A stretch of DNA of 28,466 nt from CAZCTC01 sp964501335. Its GTDB lineage: Bacteria > Chloroflexota > Anaerolineae > B4-G1 > SLSP01. The stretch is from contig CAZCTC010000092.1 of assembly GCA_964501335.1 (NCBI GenBank), positions 1 to 28,466 of the forward strand. Direction: 5' to 3'. Position numbers and translations under genes: made by a program. A model generated the notes under the pieces. It did not search any database. It saw nothing but the letters and a program-made list of their open reading frames with translations, and was not told the origin of the DNA. Shown here one piece after another: positions 14,643-22,122 of the stretch; the stretch's first letter is position 1, and every line of letters starts with the position of its first letter.

Positions 14643-15512
14643 TTATAAGGGGCGGACGGGGATGCAGATGTCGAGGACGTAACGGCCTTCGGGATGGGTG
14701 TCGGGCGTCTGGTAATACTGGTCGTAGCAGGGGAAATCGTCCGGTTGGAAGCCGCTTTCGGGAAGCCAGGTGTGGTAGATCGCTCGATAGGCCAGTTCGA
14801 TCTCTTCCGGGAGGCAGGTCAAAGAGAAGACGGCGCATTTCAGAGCCGGGATTTCCATGCGACCGATGGTGGGATCGGGGGGCAGGTTTTCCGGCACCGT
14901 GATACAGGCATAATAACGGCATTTTTCTTTCGGCGTGATCAGCGGGTCGTCAAGGGAGATGCCGATCACGCGGGTTTGGGGCGTGATCAGATCGCGGGCC
15001 TGGGCCCAGCGAAAGAGCCGGTTCCAGGTATTGCAGATCTGGTTGATCGCGTACCCGTTGAAGTTGATCAAATAAGCGATGTGCATGGGGTCTGTCCGGC
15101 GGATCTGGGCCTGGAGGGCCGGATAGGTAGCGAGCGGCAGATCGGGCCGGGCTGGAAGGGGGATTTCCAGAGGGCGGCGGGCATACTCACTGGCCGTCAC
15201 TCCGAAGTGTTTTTTAAAGGAGCGGGAGAAGGTGGCTGAGGAAGAGAAGCCGCAGGTCAGGGCGATTTCAGTGATCGTCAGGGCCGGTGCTTTGAGCAGG
15301 CGGTTGGCGGCCCGTTCCAGCCGTATGCGGTTGACGAAGTCCTGGGGGGTCTCGCCGACGGCGCCGGTGAAGATGCGGTGAAAGTGGTAGGGGGAAAAGC
15401 AGCCGACCTGGGCCAGTTGTTCCAGGTTTAACGGTTGATCCAGGTTTTGTTGGATAAAAGCTATGACGGCCTGAATCCGGGCCTGATAGAGTTCGCGCGA
15501 TGAGTTTTCCAT
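14643..15512 (-). CDS. AraC-family regulator with GyrI-like effector domain
   Basis: 289 residues. An N-terminal AraC double helix-turn-helix (about 1-110) is complete: LNLEQLAQVGCFSPYHFHRIFTGAVGETPQDFVNRIRLERAANRL, then the second motif with ITEIALTCGFSSSATFSRSFKKHFG. The C-terminal 170 residues fit the GyrI-like/effector-binding fold common in SoxS/Rob-like multidrug regulators. The ATG has a poor ribosome site. It is divergent from the CPBP protease gene across 110 nt, which contain two copies of CTCCGGTT 23 bp apart, a likely binding site. It should be a ligand-controlled activator of itself or of the diverging gene. The ligand is unknown. Confidence 0.92.
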   Translation of the reverse strand: MENSSRELYQARIQAVIAFIQQNLDQPLNLEQLAQVGCFSPYHFHRIFTGAVGETPQDFVNRIRLERAANRLLKAPALTITEIALTCGFSSSATFSRSFKKHFGVTASEYARRPLEIPLPARPDLPLATYPALQAQIRRTDPMHIAYLINFNGYAINQICNTWNRLFRWAQARDLITPQTRVIGISLDDPLITPKEKCRYYACITVPENLPPDPTIGRMEIPALKCAVFSLTCLPEEIELAYRAIYHTWLPESGFQPDDFPCYDQYYQTPDTHPEGRYVLDICIPVRPL

Positions 15513-15524
15513 AGAGGGAATTAT

Positions 15525-15555
15525 CTCCGGTTTGGAGAAAAAGAGAACTCCGGTT
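15525..15555. promoter_or_regulatory. Direct repeat CTCCGGTT, candidate AraC site
   Basis: CTCCGGTT occurs at 15525-15532 and again at 15548-15555, 23 bp apart, close to two helical turns, which is the geometry AraC-type regulators use. The pair lies just upstream of the AraC start and between the divergent genes. TTATAAAG at about 15572-15579 may serve as a -10 box for the rightward gene. Confidence 0.5.
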
Positions 15556-15622
15556 GCTTTCCTGCCGATTCCTTATAAAGTTAGAGGACTCAGAGGAGAG
15601 ACCCGATTGAGGAGGCGTGTAG

Positions 15623-16510
15623 ATGGGCGATATTTCCAGTGTCCTTTTCGTTTTGGGTAGCTCTATTTTCGATTTTTTGTTTCTGTGCGATTTTTTCCTT
15701 TCGCTGGGATGGATTCAACGTTATTGGAAGCAGGCTTTGGTTTTGTCCTCGTTGACGCTGGGGGCTTTTTTTCTGACTCTTTTCGATGGCGGTCTGGATA
15801 CGAACGATCCCGTGGTTGCAATTGCCATCCTTCAGGTTCTGTTGGGCAGCATCCGTACCGTGGGAGTGTTGATGTTGGGGATGTATTATTGTGCGGCGGC
15901 CGGAGTACCCAGTTTTCCATGGCTGTTGCAACTGATCAAGCCCGGGCCCCGGCGAACGCACGTTACTCCTGCGGTCGAGGGTATCGAAGCCGAGGTTGCA
16001 ACTTCCCCGGAGGATGTTTTTCCTGAAAACTCCCGGCAGGAATTACTCTCTTTTTGGAGCTGGATGTCGATAGGGATTGTGATCCCCATTGTTTACACTG
16101 TAATTTTGTTTTTTATTGTGAAACCTGCTCAGGTCGGCGATATGGCGGTCGGCGTTTCTGGGAAGGAGATGCTGGATCAGTACCGGGAACGTTTTTTGCC
16201 GTTGGTGGGGTATCTTTTGTTGGGAGTGTTTGACGAAGAATTTATTTTCCGCCTGGGCATCCAGAATTTCTTGCTGGGAAGGTTGCATTGGGATAAGCGG
16301 GGGGCCTGGGTGGCGATTGTTTTGACCGCTTTGTTATGGACTTTGGGGCATAGCGGTATATTGACGCCCAATTGGGTCAAGCTGGTGCAGGTTTTTCCGA
16401 TAGGAATTTTGTGGGGCTGGCTGGCGCACCGTTATGGGGTGGGAACTTCTGTCATGGTTCATGCCGTCTTTAATCTCGTTGTCGCCATTGGAGGGCTTTA
16501 TCTGAGTTAG
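15623..16510 (+). CDS. CPBP-family intramembrane glutamic protease
   Basis: 295 residues and about seven or eight hydrophobic helices. The Abi/CAAX-protease motifs are all present: EEFIFR (Glu205, Glu206, Arg210), His243 in LGHSG, and HAVFN (His280, Asn284). A hydrophilic cytoplasmic stretch (about 105-142, rich in Glu/Pro) separates the N-terminal helices from the protease part, longer than in minimal members. GAGGAGG 8-14 nt before the ATG fixes the start. In bacteria such proteins act in bacteriocin self-immunity or membrane protein cleavage. Distance from the RiPP locus (over 8 kb, different strand) makes a link to that peptide unproven. AraC is the divergent neighbour. Confidence 0.88.
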   Translation: MGDISSVLFVLGSSIFDFLFLCDFFLSLGWIQRYWKQALVLSSLTLGAFFLTLFDGGLDTNDPVVAIAILQVLLGSIRTVGVLMLGMYYCAAAGVPSFPWLLQLIKPGPRRTHVTPAVEGIEAEVATSPEDVFPENSRQELLSFWSWMSIGIVIPIVYTVILFFIVKPAQVGDMAVGVSGKEMLDQYRERFLPLVGYLLLGVFDEEFIFRLGIQNFLLGRLHWDKRGAWVAIVLTALLWTLGHSGILTPNWVKLVQVFPIGILWGWLAHRYGVGTSVMVHAVFNLVVAIGGLYLS

Positions 16511-16578
16511 ATTAATCTGAGCGGGGGCGGCTTTCCAATCTGAGGCGTAAAACGTAAAGATGAAAATTGCCGGGAGGG

Positions 16579-16762
16579 CTCTGGAAAAGGGCTATGTTTT
16601 GGTGCGCATTCTGATGCGCACCAAAACACAAACAAAAAAACCTCTTCTCCCATCCTGCGCGGCGTTTCTCACCGGGAAGGCATCATTTGCGGGGTTCTAC
16701 AAGGCCGGGCTATTTTCAGGACAGAAGGTCATGCGGGGGGCGGCACCCCGAAGGATGAAAAT
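16579..16762 (+). repeat. Dispersed palindrome-plus-tail repeat, full copy
   Basis: CTGGAAAAGGGCTA leads into arms TGTTTTGGTGCGCAT (16595-16609, 16614-16628) around TCTG. Then come ACAAACAAAAAAACCTCT, CCCATCCTGCGCGGCG, ACCGGGAAGGCATCATTTGCGGG and AAGGCCGGGC, ending in the 55-base block shared with 1-55. It fills much of the gene-free stretch 16511-17025, where no coding sequence is supported. Confidence 0.85.
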
Positions 16763-16776
16763 TCAGCGGAAGTAGA

Positions 16777-16805
16777 CAGCGGCAAGTAGACAGTAGACAG
16801 CCTGC
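16777..16805 (+). repeat. Short AGTAGACAG direct repeats
   Basis: AGTAGACAG occurs about three times, once with a GC-rich interruption, between two larger repeat copies. Significance unknown. Confidence 0.4.
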
Positions 16806-16819
16806 GCCGCCGGGGCGGA

Positions 16820-16985
16820 TCTGGAAAAGGGCTGTGATTTCGTGCGCATTCTGATGCGCACGAAATCATCAACAAACAAAGTCTCTCTTCCTATCCGGCG
16901 CGTCGTATCTGACCGGGAAAAGATCATTTGCGGGATGTTACAAGGCCGGGGCCATGCCATAAAGGTCTATTTTCAGGACAGACAG
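16820..16985 (+). repeat. Dispersed palindrome-plus-tail repeat, full copy
   Basis: TCTGGAAAAGGGCTG leads into arms TGATTTCGTGCGCAT (16835-16849, 16854-16868) around TCTG, then AACAAACAAAGTCTCTC, CCTATCCGGCGCGTCG, ACCGGGAAAAGATCATTTGCGGGA and AAGGCCGGGG. It ends near TATTTTCAGGACAGAC. It is the direct neighbour of the copy at 16579-16762. Confidence 0.85.
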
Positions 16986-17025
16986 CGGATTTTGAGTCAA
17001 ATGGAAGTGGGGGAGTAAGGCTACG

Positions 17026-17844
17026 ATGGTTGAAATTGGGATTTCTCTGATTGGTGTGACCGGTTTGGTGGCGTTGGAGGGCCGGCTGTGGCGGCGTTGG
17101 CGTGGACCGGCCGTCGGTTGGAAGCGGGTGCTGGGCCGTTGGGCGCTGTTGAGTCTGCTAACGACGGCCTTGGTCGGTGCTGGTCTGTGGGAATTGACCA
17201 AATCGCGGCAGGTGCAATTGTTCGGTGCTATGGTGAGCCGGGTGGAGACGGATCGGCCTGTCGTCGCTTTGACTTTTGACGACGGACCTACGGAACAATT
17301 CACCGGGGAAGTGTTGGAAATCCTGCGGGAAGAAGGCGTTCGGGGGACCTTTTTTTTGACAGGAGGGGAACTTTCGGCGCATCCGGAGCTGGGGCAGCAG
17401 ATCGTGGCGGACGGGCATGCTCTGGGCAATCATACTTTTCATCATCAACGGATGGTGGCGGTCTCTTATGCGTTTACCCGTGACGAGATCGAACGGACCG
17501 ATGAACTGATTCGGGCGGCGGGGTATGAGGGAGAGATTTATTTCCGGATGCCCAATTGCCGGCGATTTTTGGTGTTGCCTTACTATTTGCAGCAGACCGG
17601 CCGGACAACTTTGTTGTGGGATTCGGAGCCGGAGACGGGAATGCCGGCGGATTTTACGGCGGAGGAGCTGGCGCAAAGGACTCTGGCCGAAGTGCGGCCG
17701 GGATCGATCGTTTTGTTACATGTGATGTATGCCAGCCGGGCCGAGACGCGCCGGGCCTTGCCGTTGATCATTCAGGGGTTGAAGGCCCGGGGGTATGAGT
17801 TCCTGACGGCTCCCGAGCTGCTGGCGTTGGAAAAGAAATCATAA
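17026..17844 (+). CDS. NodB-type polysaccharide deacetylase
   Basis: 272 residues. Two hydrophobic segments in the first 55 residues (the second, LLSLLTTALVGAGLW) put the enzyme in or across the membrane. The NodB domain has TFDDGP with catalytic Asp85 and metal ligand Asp86, then NHTFHH, giving the HxxxH metal pair His136 and His140. Motif 3 is changed: RMPNCRR replaces the usual RPPYG type, and the final motif LLHVMY lacks the usual Asp after His. It should remove N-acetyl groups from peptidoglycan or another cell-surface polymer. GGGGGAG lies upstream of the ATG. The next gene starts 12 nt after its stop. The odd motif 3 leaves the exact substrate and full activity uncertain. Confidence 0.85.
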   Translation: MVEIGISLIGVTGLVALEGRLWRRWRGPAVGWKRVLGRWALLSLLTTALVGAGLWELTKSRQVQLFGAMVSRVETDRPVVALTFDDGPTEQFTGEVLEILREEGVRGTFFLTGGELSAHPELGQQIVADGHALGNHTFHHQRMVAVSYAFTRDEIERTDELIRAAGYEGEIYFRMPNCRRFLVLPYYLQQTGRTTLLWDSEPETGMPADFTAEELAQRTLAEVRPGSIVLLHVMYASRAETRRALPLIIQGLKARGYEFLTAPELLALEKKS

Positions 17845-17856
17845 CAGGAGAGTTCT

Positions 17857-18384
17857 ATGGCAAACGATACGGCATTGTTGATCATTGATGTGCAGATGGC
17901 GATGTTCAATCCGCAAGAGCCGGTCTATCAGCACGAAGCGTTGATTGAAAAGCTGCGCGATCTCATCGGGCGGGCCCGGGCGGCTGACATTCCGGTGATC
18001 TATGTGCAGCATCAGGGGCAGGGAGAAGATCCCTTGCAGCCGGGCCGGCCGGAATGGGAGATCCATTCGGCCATTGCGCCTCAAGAAGGGGAGCCGGTGA
18101 TTCATAAGATGCATCCGGATTCTTTCCAGGAGACGGAATTGCAGAAAGTTTTGGAGGCGCGGGGGATCAAAAACCTGGTGATGGCCGGGCTGCAGACCGA
18201 GTATTGTATGGATACTTCCTGCCGGCGCGCTTACAGCCTGGGTTACAAGGTGACCCTGGTGAAAGACTGTCATAGTACCTGGGATAATGGGATTATTACC
18301 GCAGAGCAGATCATTGCTCACCACAACCAGACGTTGGGCGGTTGGTTTGCCCGGCTGAAGACGGCGGCTGAAGTTACTTTCTAG
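17857..18384 (+). CDS. Isochorismatase-like cysteine hydrolase
   Basis: 175 residues, typical for the family. The catalytic triad is visible: Asp11 in LLIIDVQ, Lys84 in IHKMHPDSF and Cys117 in GLQTEYCMDTSCRRA. The cis-peptide motif region GLQTEYC matches nicotinamidase/isochorismatase relatives. It is a cytoplasmic amide or ether hydrolase; nicotinamidase-specific metal-binding residues are not evident, so a generic cysteine hydrolase call is safer. AGGAGAG lies upstream of the ATG, and the gene is co-directional with the deacetylase, 12 nt apart, presumably one operon. A palindrome with a T-run terminates it. Confidence 0.9.
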   Translation: MANDTALLIIDVQMAMFNPQEPVYQHEALIEKLRDLIGRARAADIPVIYVQHQGQGEDPLQPGRPEWEIHSAIAPQEGEPVIHKMHPDSFQETELQKVLEARGIKNLVMAGLQTEYCMDTSCRRAYSLGYKVTLVKDCHSTWDNGIITAEQIIAHHNQTLGGWFARLKTAAEVTF

Positions 18385-18399
18385 GGAGCGGTCTTTTAC

Positions 18400-18447
18400 A
18401 ACGAATACGCGCGCCGTTGAAGGCGCGCGTATTCGTTTTCTTTTTTT
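18400..18447 (+). terminator. Palindrome with T-run, terminator
   Basis: Perfect 16-bp arms AACGAATACGCGCGCC (18400-18415 with 18422-18437), then TTTTCTTTTTTTC. Unlike most palindromes here, it has a proper T-run after the stem on the plus strand, 16 nt past the cysteine hydrolase gene. Confidence 0.75.
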
Positions 18448-18462
18448 CAGAGAAAAGGGGTT

Positions 18463-18786
18463 TTATTTGAACAGGGGGATATCCAGTTTGTTGACCGTGC
18501 CGCTGACTCCGTAGCTCGCGACGTTCTCGCAGTTGGTATAGGCGGCGTAGTCGGCGCTGGTCGGTTCCTGATACCCCGTTACCGAGCCTTTGGCATCGAT
18601 TTGGGGATAGATGGTCGCTCCTTCGGGAATGGCGTATTTGGTTAGATCGATGTGCCCAAAATCTCCCTTGCTGAAGTCTCCAGTCCAATCGGAGTATTTT
18701 TCCTCTCCGTTGACTTTCCAGGCGACGCGAAATTTGATGATGGCCCCGGCGTGATTGTATACATCGACATTACCGACCTTTTGCAT
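18463..18786 (-). CDS. Small beta-rich protein, paralogue of the adjacent gene
   Basis: 107 residues, not recognised. It opens with MQKVGNVDVYN and has beta-type sequence: IKFRVAWKVNGEEKYSDW, a GDF segment, IPEGATIYPQIDAKG, and ends VNKLDIPLFK. No signal peptide, no membrane helix; one Cys near residue 87. The layout (N-x-G-x-x-x-x-F-x-V-x-W, then IPxGAT) faintly recalls beta-sandwich domains such as the cytolysin C-terminal type; I could not confirm this. AAAAAAGGAG lies before the ATG. It follows its paralogue by 71 nt on the same strand, so they should be co-transcribed. Confidence 0.75.
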   Translation of the reverse strand: MQKVGNVDVYNHAGAIIKFRVAWKVNGEEKYSDWTGDFSKGDFGHIDLTKYAIPEGATIYPQIDAKGSVTGYQEPTSADYAAYTNCENVASYGVSGTVNKLDIPLFK

Positions 18787-18857
18787 TTCAATGCTCCTTT
18801 TTTATAGAATGGTTAAGATTTAAATGGATGGACGATCGACCGGCCGGGCGGCGCGGT

Positions 18858-19187
18858 TTACTTGAACAGCTGGATGTTCAGATTGTTGACGGTTTTCTCG
18901 GCATAATAGCAGCCGACGTTTTCGGTGTGCGGTTCAAAGATGACATAGTCGTCTTTGCTGGGTTCCTGATCGTTATCGACGGCAGCCTTCGGGTCGATCT
19001 GCGGCCAGACCGTCGTGCCGGCGGGAATTCCGCACTCGTTCAAATCGATCCGGTCGTAATCTCCCGAAGAAAAATAGCTCGTCCAATCCGAGTGATGTTT
19101 TTCGTCGCCGATTTTCCACATGACGCGAAATTTGAAGGTAACAGCGGCCGAGACATTGTAAATACCGATGACATCAACCTTTTGCAT
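18858..19187 (-). CDS. Small beta-rich protein, first of tandem pair
   Basis: 109 residues, clearly related to the next gene: both start MQKV, share FKFRV-x-WK-x-G-x-EK-x-x-SDW, a GD-[FY]-x-x-IDL block, IP-x-G-[AT]-x-[VI]-[YW]-PQID, a QEP-[ST] block, and end VN-[NK]-L-[ND]-I-x-LFK. Identity is roughly 40-45% by eye, so the duplication is old. It carries one extra Cys pair region (NECG, GCYY). No signal peptide or membrane helix. The AAGGAGAA site gives a firm start. The leader is about 160 nt long and the promoter carries TTAACA boxes (see 19355-19397). Function unknown. Confidence 0.78.
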   Translation of the reverse strand: MQKVDVIGIYNVSAAVTFKFRVMWKIGDEKHHSDWTSYFSSGDYDRIDLNECGIPAGTTVWPQIDPKAAVDNDQEPSKDDYVIFEPHTENVGCYYAEKTVNNLNIQLFK

Positions 19188-19354
19188 TTCTATTCTCCTT
19201 ATAAATCTGGAATGATTGAGATTTGAACCATCGAGAATTTGTGAAACCGGACAGAAAAAACAGGATTTCAGGGCGCCTCCTTTTTAATCGGCTTAGAGAG
19301 TTGCTCTGGTGGAAAATTTGTTAAGTCGTTGTCTGATTTTGTTTAACTGGTTTT

Positions 19355-19397
19355 ATTGTAGTTGGGGGGCGTTAATCAAGTGTTAAACAGGTGTTAA
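19355..19397 (-). promoter_or_regulatory. Pho-box-like promoter of the small-paralogue operon
   Basis: On the minus strand TTAACA-N5-TTAACA-N5-TTAACG (boxes at 19392-19397, 19381-19386, 19370-19375) gives an exact 11-bp period. A TACAAT -10 box (19355-19360) follows 9 bp later, so the boxes replace the -35. This is the layout of PhoP/PhoB-type promoters. The 160-nt leader down to 19188 contains no other gene that I can support. Confidence 0.6.
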
Positions 19398-19422
19398 TGG
19401 GGGGAAAAGTAGAAAAAATCAT

Positions 19423-19459
19423 CAATCGGGCGCCTGATCTTTGTTCAGGCGCCCGATTG
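19423..19459 (-). terminator. Terminator of the amylase gene
   Basis: Perfect 15-bp arms CAATCGGGCGCCTGA (19423-19437 with 19445-19459), 7-nt loop. On the minus strand it is followed by GATTTTTTCT, 28 nt after the amylase stop. Confidence 0.75.
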
Positions 19460-19487
19460 GTTGGAAGCAAAGGACTGGGGGATTATT

Positions 19488-20852
19488 TTATTGCACGGAA
19501 AGAATCCGGGCCCAGTGCGGCCAGATGGGATCGATCTTGACTTTGCCCTGATTGGAGATGGGGAAGGATTCCCCGGGGTTGAGCATATCCCGCAGGACGC
19601 GGCCGGCGCCGCCGGGTACAGTCACTTCGAGGGGGGCCGGGTTTTCGGCGGCGTTGAGGGCCACGACCACATAATCTCCTTCAGTCTGACGGGCAAAGGC
19701 CAGCTGTTCGGAGTTGACGGCGAGTTGGTGATAGTTGCCGTGGCGCAGGGCCGGTGAATTGCGCCGGATCTCGGCGAGACGGCTGAGGGTCTGGTTCAGT
19801 TCGGGCTGGCGGCCGGTCTGTGGGGCGCTGCCCAGGTCGAGCCGGGGGCGCAGGGGGCTGTCGTCGCCCGGTTTTTTGCTGCCTTCCAATCCCCATTCGC
19901 TGCCGTAGTAGATCGAAGGGACGCCGGGCATGGTATAGAGCAGGCAGTAGAGCGGATAGAGATGGGCGGGATCTTGTAGTGTGCTGGCCACCCGGTTGAC
20001 GTCGTGATTGTCGGCAAAGTTGTAGAGCGGCAGCTGGCGGTAGATCCCCCCTTCGCCGAATTGACGGTTGAGCGCGTAGGCGATCTCAAAGTAGTTCTTA
20101 TCGACCAGGCTGGAGTAGAGCCCTTTGTAGCATTCGTAGTTGGTCACGGAATCCAGCGTTTCCGAGTTGGCCCATTGCCGGTAATCTCCGTGGATGATTT
20201 CCCCCAGCAGCCAGAAATCCGGGCGCAGATTGCGCGAGAAGCTGCTCAATTCGCGCAGAAAGCCCATATCCACGCAGTCCGCGGCATCTAACCGCAGTCC
20301 ATCGATATCGAATTCCCGAACCCACAGGGCGACGGCTTCCAGCAGATGGTTTTTGACGGCCGGATTGTGCAGGTTGAGGCGAACCAGGTCAAAGCAGCCG
20401 TTCCAGCCTTCGTAGGCGAAGGAGTCATGGTAGGGGCTCTGGCGGCCGAAGTCCAGGCCCTGGAACCAGTCGCGGTAGGCGGAGTTTTCCCGGTAAGTTT
20501 GCAGGTCGCGGAAGGCCCAGAAGTTGCGTCCGACATGGTTGAAAACACCGTCCAGGATGACGCGGATTCCCTGTTGATGCAGGCCGGAGACTACACGGGC
20601 GAGCGTTTGACGGTCACCCAGGCGGCGATCGACGTGATAGTAATCGGCGGTGTCGTACCCGTGGGCGGTGGATTCAAAGACGGGGCCGAGATACAGGGCG
20701 GTAACTCCCAGGTCGCGCATATGGCCGCTCCAATCGAGGATCTTTTCCAGGCGCGGAACAGCGGGGAGGGAGAAGTCGTTGCGGGCCGGCGCGCCGCAGA
20801 ATCCCAGCGGGTAAATGTGATAGAAAACCGAATCAAAGGCCCAGTGTGACAT
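19488..20852 (-). CDS. GH13 alpha-amylase-family glycosidase
   Basis: 454 residues with the full GH13 set: region I DGVFNH (Asp101 to His106), region II GLRLDAAD with nucleophile Asp189, region III LLGEI with acid/base Glu218, region IV FADNHD with Asp284. The barrel starts at once (FDSVFYHIYPLGF), and there is no signal peptide, so it acts inside the cell on imported maltodextrins, like cyclomaltodextrinase or trehalose-type relatives, though the N-terminal dimer domain of the former is absent. A small C-terminal beta domain ends the protein. AGGAGG lies 9 nt before the ATG. Its promoter overlaps the operator of the adjacent TetR gene, so expression should answer to that repressor's ligand. 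A transglycosylase activity is also possible. Confidence 0.9.
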   Translation of the reverse strand: MSHWAFDSVFYHIYPLGFCGAPARNDFSLPAVPRLEKILDWSGHMRDLGVTALYLGPVFESTAHGYDTADYYHVDRRLGDRQTLARVVSGLHQQGIRVILDGVFNHVGRNFWAFRDLQTYRENSAYRDWFQGLDFGRQSPYHDSFAYEGWNGCFDLVRLNLHNPAVKNHLLEAVALWVREFDIDGLRLDAADCVDMGFLRELSSFSRNLRPDFWLLGEIIHGDYRQWANSETLDSVTNYECYKGLYSSLVDKNYFEIAYALNRQFGEGGIYRQLPLYNFADNHDVNRVASTLQDPAHLYPLYCLLYTMPGVPSIYYGSEWGLEGSKKPGDDSPLRPRLDLGSAPQTGRQPELNQTLSRLAEIRRNSPALRHGNYHQLAVNSEQLAFARQTEGDYVVVALNAAENPAPLEVTVPGGAGRVLRDMLNPGESFPISNQGKVKIDPIWPHWARILSVQ

Positions 20853-20908
20853 GATGTTATCCTCCTGATGGAATGCTTTAGTTTTTATGGGGGGCCTGAA
20901 GGCCCGTG

Positions 20909-20938
20909 ATTGTACCGATCGGTACAGAATCGACGCAA
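20909..20938 (-). promoter_or_regulatory. Amylase promoter with embedded TetR operator
   Basis: The palindrome TGTACCGATCGGTACA (20911-20926) overlaps a minus-strand TACAAT -10 box (20909-20914). A weak -35 TTGCGT lies at 20933-20938 with an 18-bp spacer. The same TACCGATCGGTA core occurs in the tetR promoter at 21561-21572. Confidence 0.75.
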
Positions 20939-20951
20939 AAAAAGGGACGGC

Positions 20952-21521
20952 TTATGAGAAAATGCCGTGCATGAACTGATGGACCGCCTTGTAGATCAGT
21001 TCGTCGTTGAGTTCGATATACCCGTTGAGATAAAGGGCGATGTACGAATTGATCATGCCCAGGAAGGTGGCGGCGTAGGTGCGCTGGCGGTCACGCATAT
21101 TGCCGTGATCTGCGGCGGCCAGGGCGAAGAGTTCTTCGATGCGTTCCTGTTGTTTATGGTTGATAAAGGCCACGGCTTTGAAGATTTCGCTTTCCGGCGG
21201 AGCAAACCAGAGCGCCAATTGCAGGCGGTAGAGCCGGCGATGGTCCTGGACGTAGCGAAAATAGACCCCGACGATGCGATAAAGGTTCAACGTCAGGTCG
21301 TGATGGTAGGCAGAGGCCTGTTCGAGCTGGCCATAGAGCTCTTCGAAATGTTCGTTGAGCAGGGTTTTCATCAGTCCGGCTTTGCTGCCGAAGTAATGGT
21401 AAAGGGCGGGTTTGGTGGTGCCGGCCGTTTCGACGATTTCCTGGACGCCGACGGCATCGTAGCCGCGGGCGGCAAAGAGTTCGAGGGCGCAATCCAGGAT
21501 TTTGGCGCGATTATCTGTCAT
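20952..21521 (-). CDS. TetR/AcrR-family transcriptional repressor of amylase gene
   Basis: 189 residues. N-terminal helix-turn-helix: AKILDCALELFAARGYDAVGVQEIVETAGTTKPALYHYFGSKAGL, a canonical TetR domain with the YHYFGSK motif. The C-terminal part is helical with no assignable ligand. It lies upstream of the amylase on the same strand, 99 nt apart, and identical operator cores sit in both promoters, so it should repress itself and the amylase together. TetR control of an alpha-amylase is less usual than LacI-type control; the inducer might be a sugar derivative or a cell-envelope compound. Confidence 0.92.
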   Translation of the reverse strand: MTDNRAKILDCALELFAARGYDAVGVQEIVETAGTTKPALYHYFGSKAGLMKTLLNEHFEELYGQLEQASAYHHDLTLNLYRIVGVYFRYVQDHRRLYRLQLALWFAPPESEIFKAVAFINHKQQERIEELFALAAADHGNMRDRQRTYAATFLGMINSYIALYLNGYIELNDELIYKAVHQFMHGIFS

Positions 21522-21556
21522 TTTGATTTCATCTGCTTTCGTTTCATCTGGTCGTA

Positions 21557-21584
21557 ATTATACCGATCGGTACAGTTTTGTCAA
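21557..21584 (-). promoter_or_regulatory. Consensus tetR promoter with operator in the spacer
   Basis: On the minus strand TTGACA (21579-21584) and TATAAT (21557-21562) are both perfect, 16 bp apart. The palindromic operator core TACCGATCGGTA (21561-21572) fills the spacer and touches the -10 box, so bound repressor must block polymerase. Confidence 0.85.
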
Positions 21585-21595
21585 GTCGGTGCGGC

Positions 21596-21623
21596 TTGAC
21601 GGGTGGGGGTTTCCTTCTAGAAT
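21596..21623 (+). promoter_or_regulatory. Promoter of the acetyltransferase pair
   Basis: TTGACG (21596-21601), 16-bp spacer, TAGAAT (21618-21623), giving a leader of about 37 nt with AAAGGA before the ATG at 21667. It is back to back with the tetR promoter. Confidence 0.7.
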
Positions 21624-21666
21624 GAAATTACATTTTCATTTTGTTTCTCCACACAAAGGACCATTC

Positions 21667-22122
21667 ATGGAATTCAACGACATTGTCATTCAACCTTTCC
21701 AACCGGAAGATCAACCACCCGTCAAAGCTTTGATTTTGAAAGGATTGGTCGATCATTGGGGCGTGCTTGATCCTACAAAAAATCCCGATTTAAACGATAT
21801 TGCGACTACCTATGCGGATGCACTCTTTCTGGTTGCCCGGCAGTCGGGTCAAATTATAGGGACGGGGGCTTTGGTGCCGCGCGGTGACGGTGTGGCGGAG
21901 ATTGTGCGCATGTCCGTTTCCCGGGAATGTCGCCGGCAGGGAATCGGACGACGGATTTTGCAGCAGCTTTGCGAGGCGGCGCGGGTCCGCGGGTATCGCC
22001 GCATTTTTCTGGAGACCACGGAGAGCTGGTCGGATGTGATCGCTTTTTATCTTTCGGCCGGTTTTCATATTACCCATTATCAGGATGGGGATGTCTATTT
22101 TGCCCTGGAGCTGGATGCTTGA
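21667..22122 (+). CDS. GNAT-family N-acetyltransferase
   Basis: 151 residues. The acetyl-CoA loop is plain: IVRMSVSRECRRQGIGRRILQQL carries the R/Q-x-x-G-x-G/A motif, and a C-terminal YLSAGF motif follows. The frame is open from 21502, but the ATG at 21667 is chosen because of AAAGGA just upstream and a good promoter at 21596-21623. A cytoplasmic enzyme that acetylates an amine; the acceptor is not predictable. Its TGA overlaps the ATG of the next acetyltransferase by one base, so the two are translated together. Confidence 0.88.
   Translation: MEFNDIVIQPFQPEDQPPVKALILKGLVDHWGVLDPTKNPDLNDIATTYADALFLVARQSGQIIGTGALVPRGDGVAEIVRMSVSRECRRQGIGRRILQQLCEAARVRGYRRIFLETTESWSDVIAFYLSAGFHITHYQDGDVYFALELDA

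Noticed and set aside
15623..16510. CPBP protease as immunity gene for the RiPP
   Set aside because: It is more than 8 kb away, on the other strand and next to its own AraC regulator, so nothing in the sequence ties it to the peptide.
16577..16985. CRISPR array or tandem satellite
   Set aside because: The repeats are few, over 100 bp, diverged and with variable palindromes; no short regular repeats with unique spacers.
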